DNA from: JAFMPW01 sp040830565
GTDB lineage: Bacteria; Bacteroidota; Bacteroidia; Flavobacteriales; Flavobacteriaceae
DNA: 9,268 nt
NCBI GenBank assembly: GCA_040830565.1
Contig: JBFOMC010000079.1
Location: 1-9,268, forward strand
Direction: 5' to 3'
The notes under the pieces were generated by a model. It was not told the DNA's origin, searched no databases, and was given only the letters and a program-made list of their open reading frames with translations. Every line of letters begins with the position of its first letter. Position 1 is the first letter of the stretch. Position numbers and translations under genes: made by a program. Of this stretch, positions 6,566 through 9,268 are shown piece by piece.

Positions 6566-6582
6566 GGGGATTACCAATCCCC
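6566..6582. terminator. GC-rich hairpin between convergent genes (possible terminator without U-tract)
   Basis: GGGGATT and AATCCCC form a perfect 7-base stem with a 3-base loop, starting 16 bases after the tas-like stop. The rest of the 156-base convergent gap (6551-6706) holds no open frame or RNA gene that I can recognise. No T-run follows on either strand, so it is not a canonical intrinsic terminator. It may stall polymerase, protect the mRNA 3' end or be a member of a dispersed repeat family. Confidence 0.4.
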
Positions 6583-6706
6583 TCCCCAGTTCAAGATAGT
6601 GCATGTATCCGCAAGTTCCTTGCAGTCAAAAGACTAATTAATAGTTGATTGGTTAGTATTGAAGTTGCAGTAGCTTAGGGGCAGCAAGTTGAAATTCGGC
6701 TTTAGG

Positions 6707-7753
6707 CTAAAAAGCATCAGTATCAACATCATTAATAAAACCGATTACCCCATTAAAATAGGTTTTTTGATCGTCGTATTGAGAAAGATGACTTCCGTTA
6801 GGGCAAAATAGATAACGACCGTTTTGCACTTCTTTAGACATCCACTCCATGTGGGCGGGATCCATAGTGTCATGTTTAGCACCAATAACCAAGGTGGGCA
6901 CAGCCAGTTCTTTAAGTCTGTCTTTTACATCCCAATCTTTTAATGTTGCATCTCCTGTAATACCAAATTCACTATATCCCTGCATGTGTACATACACTTG
7001 ATTATTGGCATGATTTAAGCTTCGCATTACTGCTTCGGGCCACTGATCTGGAGGCATGCGCAAAACGTGTTGAGTGTAGTAATGTTCAAAGAGAAGTTCC
7101 CCGTATTTTGGGTTTTCGAAATCTCCTGCTGCTTCTATAGCCTTTATTTCTTTATAGATCTCCGGATCTAATTGTGGTCCCAGGACTTTCTGGGCATAGG
7201 CATTGTATTCCGGAATGCTGCTCATCATGTTGGATATAATAAGCCCTTTTAAATTGTTCTGGTATTTAAGTGCATACTCCATTGCCAATATGCCACCCCA
7301 GGACTGCCCTAATAAATAAAAATTAGAAGCGTCTAAGCCAAGAGCTTTCCGTACCTGCTCTACTTCCTCAACAAAACGTTCGGTGGTCCAAAGATCAAGA
7401 TCCTCAGGTTTATCACTGTAGTAAGATCCTAACTGATCATAATAGATATATTCAATCTCCTCTTGTGGAAAATATCCATCGGCACATTCATACAACTCAT
7501 GTGTCATTCCGGGCCCTCCGTGAAGTAGTAAGACTTTCTTGCTTGGATTGTTTCCCACACGTTTGGTCCATACTTTAAAGGAACCCTTTGCTGTGGTAAT
7601 GGGAATCATCTTAATCCCGCCAGTGAATTGGTCATCTCTGTTTTCGAAGCTTAAATAATATGAAGTTATGGATGGTTGCTCCTTTTCAACAGTGGTTTGC
7701 TTACAGCTCGTAAGGGCGATTAAAGAAAGGAACAAGAAACAAATAGTTCTCAT
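6707..7753 (-). CDS. Lipoprotein alpha/beta hydrolase of the proline iminopeptidase family (S33)
   Basis: The product is 348 residues. Residues 1-17 are a lipoprotein signal with lipobox LTSC, so C17 would be lipidated and the enzyme sits on a membrane facing the periplasm or outside. The hydrolase domain (about 48-342) shows the oxyanion-hole HGGPG (78-82), the nucleophile elbow GQSWGG with S151, D295 in AKHD and H322 in NGSH, giving an intact Ser-Asp-His triad. HGGPG, the GQSWGG elbow and the helical cap (about 175-270) point to prolyl aminopeptidase, which removes N-terminal Pro from peptides. Related S33 members act on other amides or lactones, so substrate is not certain. It starts 38 bases after the radA stop on the same strand, so read-through is likely, but a promoter-like element in the gap may give independent expression. 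Confidence 0.92.
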   Translation of the reverse strand: MRTICFLFLSLIALTSCKQTTVEKEQPSITSYYLSFENRDDQFTGGIKMIPITTAKGSFKVWTKRVGNNPSKKVLLLHGGPGMTHELYECADGYFPQEEIEYIYYDQLGSYYSDKPEDLDLWTTERFVEEVEQVRKALGLDASNFYLLGQSWGGILAMEYALKYQNNLKGLIISNMMSSIPEYNAYAQKVLGPQLDPEIYKEIKAIEAAGDFENPKYGELLFEHYYTQHVLRMPPDQWPEAVMRSLNHANNQVYVHMQGYSEFGITGDATLKDWDVKDRLKELAVPTLVIGAKHDTMDPAHMEWMSKEVQNGRYLFCPNGSHLSQYDDQKTYFNGVIGFINDVDTDAF

Positions 7754-7767
7754 TTTTGGGTTTTTCC

Positions 7768-7800
7768 TAAAGGTAAAATATTTTTGAAAGCTTACCCAAA
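7768..7800 (-). promoter_or_regulatory. Candidate promoter between radA and the lipoprotein peptidase
   Basis: On the minus strand TTTG (7800-7797), overlapping the last codons of radA, is followed after 21 bases by TACCTTTA (7775-7768), a 7 of 8 fit to TAnnTTTG. It would start the peptidase mRNA about 10-15 bases before its ATG at 7753. An AGGA is present but 15 bases or so from the ATG, too far for a normal ribosome-binding site. Confidence 0.35.
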
Positions 7801-9150
7801 CAAACTACTCACCACCTCTTCTATTTTCCCCACCTCATGAACAATAATTCTAGGGTTCAAACTGATCTTATTGTTTTTTGAAACGTAAATGGTAGAAAAA
7901 CCTAGCTTCTCGGCTTCCATAATTCGCTGCTCCACCCTTTGAACAGGGCGCACTTCCCCGGCCAGTCCTATTTCGGCTGCAAAACAAACTCCTTTTTCAA
8001 TAGCGATATCAGCATTGCTGGATAAGATTGCTGCCACCACCGCCAAATCAATAGCAGGGTCATCTACGGTGATCCCGCCGGTGATATTAAGGAAAACATC
8101 TTTAGCGCCTAATTTAAATCCAGCACGTTTTTCGAGGACGGCCAATAACATATTAAGGCGTTTTGCATTATAGCCTGTGGCAGACCGTTGTGGGGTGCCA
8201 TACACAGCTGTGCTTACCAAGGCCTGAATCTCTATCATCAAGGGTCGCATTCCTTCTACCGTAGACGCAATGGCAGTTCCGCTAAGGCCTTCGTCATTTT
8301 TAGAGATTAGAACTTCCGAGGGGTTGTTTACCTCTCTTAAGCCGCGGGGTTGCATTTCATAAATGCCTAATTCTGCGGTAGAGCCGAATCTATTTTTTAA
8401 AGACCTCAGTATTCTGTAGACATAGTTGCGATCTCCCTCAAACTGCAATACGGTATCTACCATATGCTCCAGAATTTTTGGTCCGGCAATGTTGCCATCC
8501 TTGGTAATATGACCAATAAGTATAACCGGAGTGTTGGTTTCCTTTGCAAACTTGATCAGTTCAGCCGTACATTCGCGAATTTGGGAAATACTTCCTGCGG
8601 CAGCTTCAATATAATCTGAATGCAGGGTTTGGATAGAATCAATTACTACGATATCCGGAGATGTATCCTGTATCTGCTGAAAAATATTCTGGGTTCTGGT
8701 TTCAGTAAGAATAAGGCAGCTCTCATTATTAGGATGGATCCTATCCGCTCTCATTTTGATTTGTTTCTGACTCTCTTCTCCGGAAACATAAAGCGTTTTA
8801 TAAGGAAGCTTTAAGGCAATTTGAAGCAAGAGGGTGCTCTTTCCTATACCGGGTTCTCCCCCCAATAAAATTAAAGAGCCAGGAACGAGCCCCCCACCTA
8901 AAACCCTGTTGAACTCGGCGTCATAGGTATTAACTCTAAGTTCTTTTTCGGCACTAATTTCCGTAAGACGAACTGGCTTTGCTAGTTTTTTTGAGGCTTG
9001 AGCAGAAGATTTCCAATGTTGCTTCTCTTCTTTTTGAAGTACTTCTTCAACTACGGAATTCCATTCCTTACAGGCGCCGCATTGCCCTACCCATTTGGCG
9101 TATTGGGTACCGCAGTTCTGACAAAAAAATGCTGTTTTGGTCTTCGCCAT
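7792..9150 (-). CDS. radA: DNA repair protein RadA (Sms), branch-migration ATPase
   Basis: The product is 452 residues, normal for RadA, and complete. RadA is a RecA-like DnaB-type helicase that drives branch migration of recombination intermediates in the cytoplasm. The N-terminal four-cysteine zinc finger is intact (C10, C13, C24, C27). The ATPase core has the Walker A GGEPGIGKST (97-106) and Walker B-type VVIDSIQT (168-175). It is followed by the RadA-specific KNRFG motif (252-256), which is diagnostic of this family rather than RecA or DnaB. Residues about 270-452 form the Lon-like C-terminal domain, including ITGGITVDDPAIDLAV (356-371), used for oligomerisation and not proteolysis. The start is fixed by MAKTKTAFFCQNCG, the common RadA opening. 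It leads a two-gene unit with the peptidase lipoprotein, with no obvious functional link. Confidence 0.97.
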   Translation of the reverse strand: MAKTKTAFFCQNCGTQYAKWVGQCGACKEWNSVVEEVLQKEEKQHWKSSAQASKKLAKPVRLTEISAEKELRVNTYDAEFNRVLGGGLVPGSLILLGGEPGIGKSTLLLQIALKLPYKTLYVSGEESQKQIKMRADRIHPNNESCLILTETRTQNIFQQIQDTSPDIVVIDSIQTLHSDYIEAAAGSISQIRECTAELIKFAKETNTPVILIGHITKDGNIAGPKILEHMVDTVLQFEGDRNYVYRILRSLKNRFGSTAELGIYEMQPRGLREVNNPSEVLISKNDEGLSGTAIASTVEGMRPLMIEIQALVSTAVYGTPQRSATGYNAKRLNMLLAVLEKRAGFKLGAKDVFLNITGGITVDDPAIDLAVVAAILSSNADIAIEKGVCFAAEIGLAGEVRPVQRVEQRIMEAEKLGFSTIYVSKNNKISLNPRIIVHEVGKIEEVVSSLFG

Positions 9151-9181
9151 TAGCCAAAAAGGGTTTCAGGCGAAGATAGGA

Positions 9182-9219
9182 TAAAGTTAGAGAAAATGTA
9201 GCCTAAGATAGAAGGTCAA
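9182..9219 (-). promoter_or_regulatory. Weak promoter candidates upstream of radA
   Basis: Two near-matches to TAnnTTTG lie on the minus strand: TAACTTTA (9189-9182) and TACATTTT (9200-9193). A TTG at 9219-9217 stands 16 bases upstream of the second, slightly short of the usual spacing. Neither arrangement is strong. The radA ATG is at 9150, so the leader would be about 30-40 bases. Confidence 0.25.
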
Positions 9220-9222
9220 TAT

Positions 9223-9239
9223 ATTAGCATCTTGCTAAT
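9223..9239. repeat. Perfect inverted repeat ATTAGCA-TCT-TGCTAAT upstream of radA
   Basis: The 7-base arms with a 3-base centre form a near-perfect palindrome just upstream of the candidate -33 TTG of radA. It could be an operator or a hairpin at the end of an adjacent transcript coming from beyond the right edge. Flanking bases do not extend the stem beyond one possible G-T pair. Confidence 0.45.
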
Positions 9240-9248
9240 GACTAGTTT

Positions 9249-9268
9249 CCATCAACCATCAACCATCA
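9249..9268. repeat. Heptamer tandem repeat (CCATCAA), nearly three copies, reaching the window edge
   Basis: Two full copies and six bases of a third are identical with no mismatch, and the array may continue past the right edge. Slippage-prone short repeats of this kind can vary in copy number. Here it lies about 100 bases upstream of radA and could also belong to whatever lies to the right. Confidence 0.7.

Noticed and set aside
6699..6715. GCTTT/AAAGC repeat at the 3' end of the lipoprotein peptidase gene
   Set aside because: The five-base stem is partly coding and not followed by a T-run; too weak to call a terminator.

Overview
The window looks like chromosomal DNA from a Bacteroidota bacterium, most likely a marine-type Flavobacteriaceae member. 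The base composition is moderately AT-rich. Shine-Dalgarno sequences are nearly absent. Several starts are preceded by the TAnnTTTG -7 element typical of this phylum. The gene families (DUF3575-like outer-membrane barrels, an NrtR/AraR-type Nudix regulator, a membrane-anchored GH3, Tas-like aldo/keto reductase, RadA) also fit. There are no RNA genes, insertion sequences, CRISPR arrays or phage genes.

Layout, left to right. (1) 1-1688, minus strand: two tandem paralogous small outer-membrane beta-barrel proteins, followed by the 5' part of a TonB-dependent receptor that runs off the left edge. The gaps of 64 and 29 bases suggest one transcription unit devoted to the outer membrane. (2) 1783-2577, minus strand: a Nudix-domain transcriptional regulator whose Nudix box has lost key catalytic glutamates. 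It is divergent from (3) 2654-4615, plus strand: a membrane-anchored family 3 glycoside hydrolase with an EF-hand-like loop. The 76-base divergent region holds promoter-like elements and three palindromes with 5- to 7-base arms and 7-base spacers. The simplest reading is a sugar-responsive regulator controlling the hydrolase and itself. (4) 4672-5433 and 5510-6550, plus strand: exodeoxyribonuclease III (xth) and a Tas-family aldo/keto reductase, each with its own -7 element. (5) 6551-6706: a convergent gap containing a strong GC-rich hairpin. (6) 6707-7753 and 7792-9150, minus strand: radA, then a lipoprotein of the proline iminopeptidase family 38 bases downstream. (7) 9151-9268: the radA upstream region, with a 7-base inverted repeat and a heptamer tandem repeat at the right edge.

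Most genes are recognisable housekeeping or common accessory functions, and I see no clear new multi-gene system. The points most worth following are the Nudix regulator/GH3 pair with its palindromic intergenic region, the departure of that GH3 from the usual C-terminal domain, the tandem barrel pair beside a TonB-dependent receptor, and -7 elements placed so close to ATG codons that some transcripts may be leaderless.
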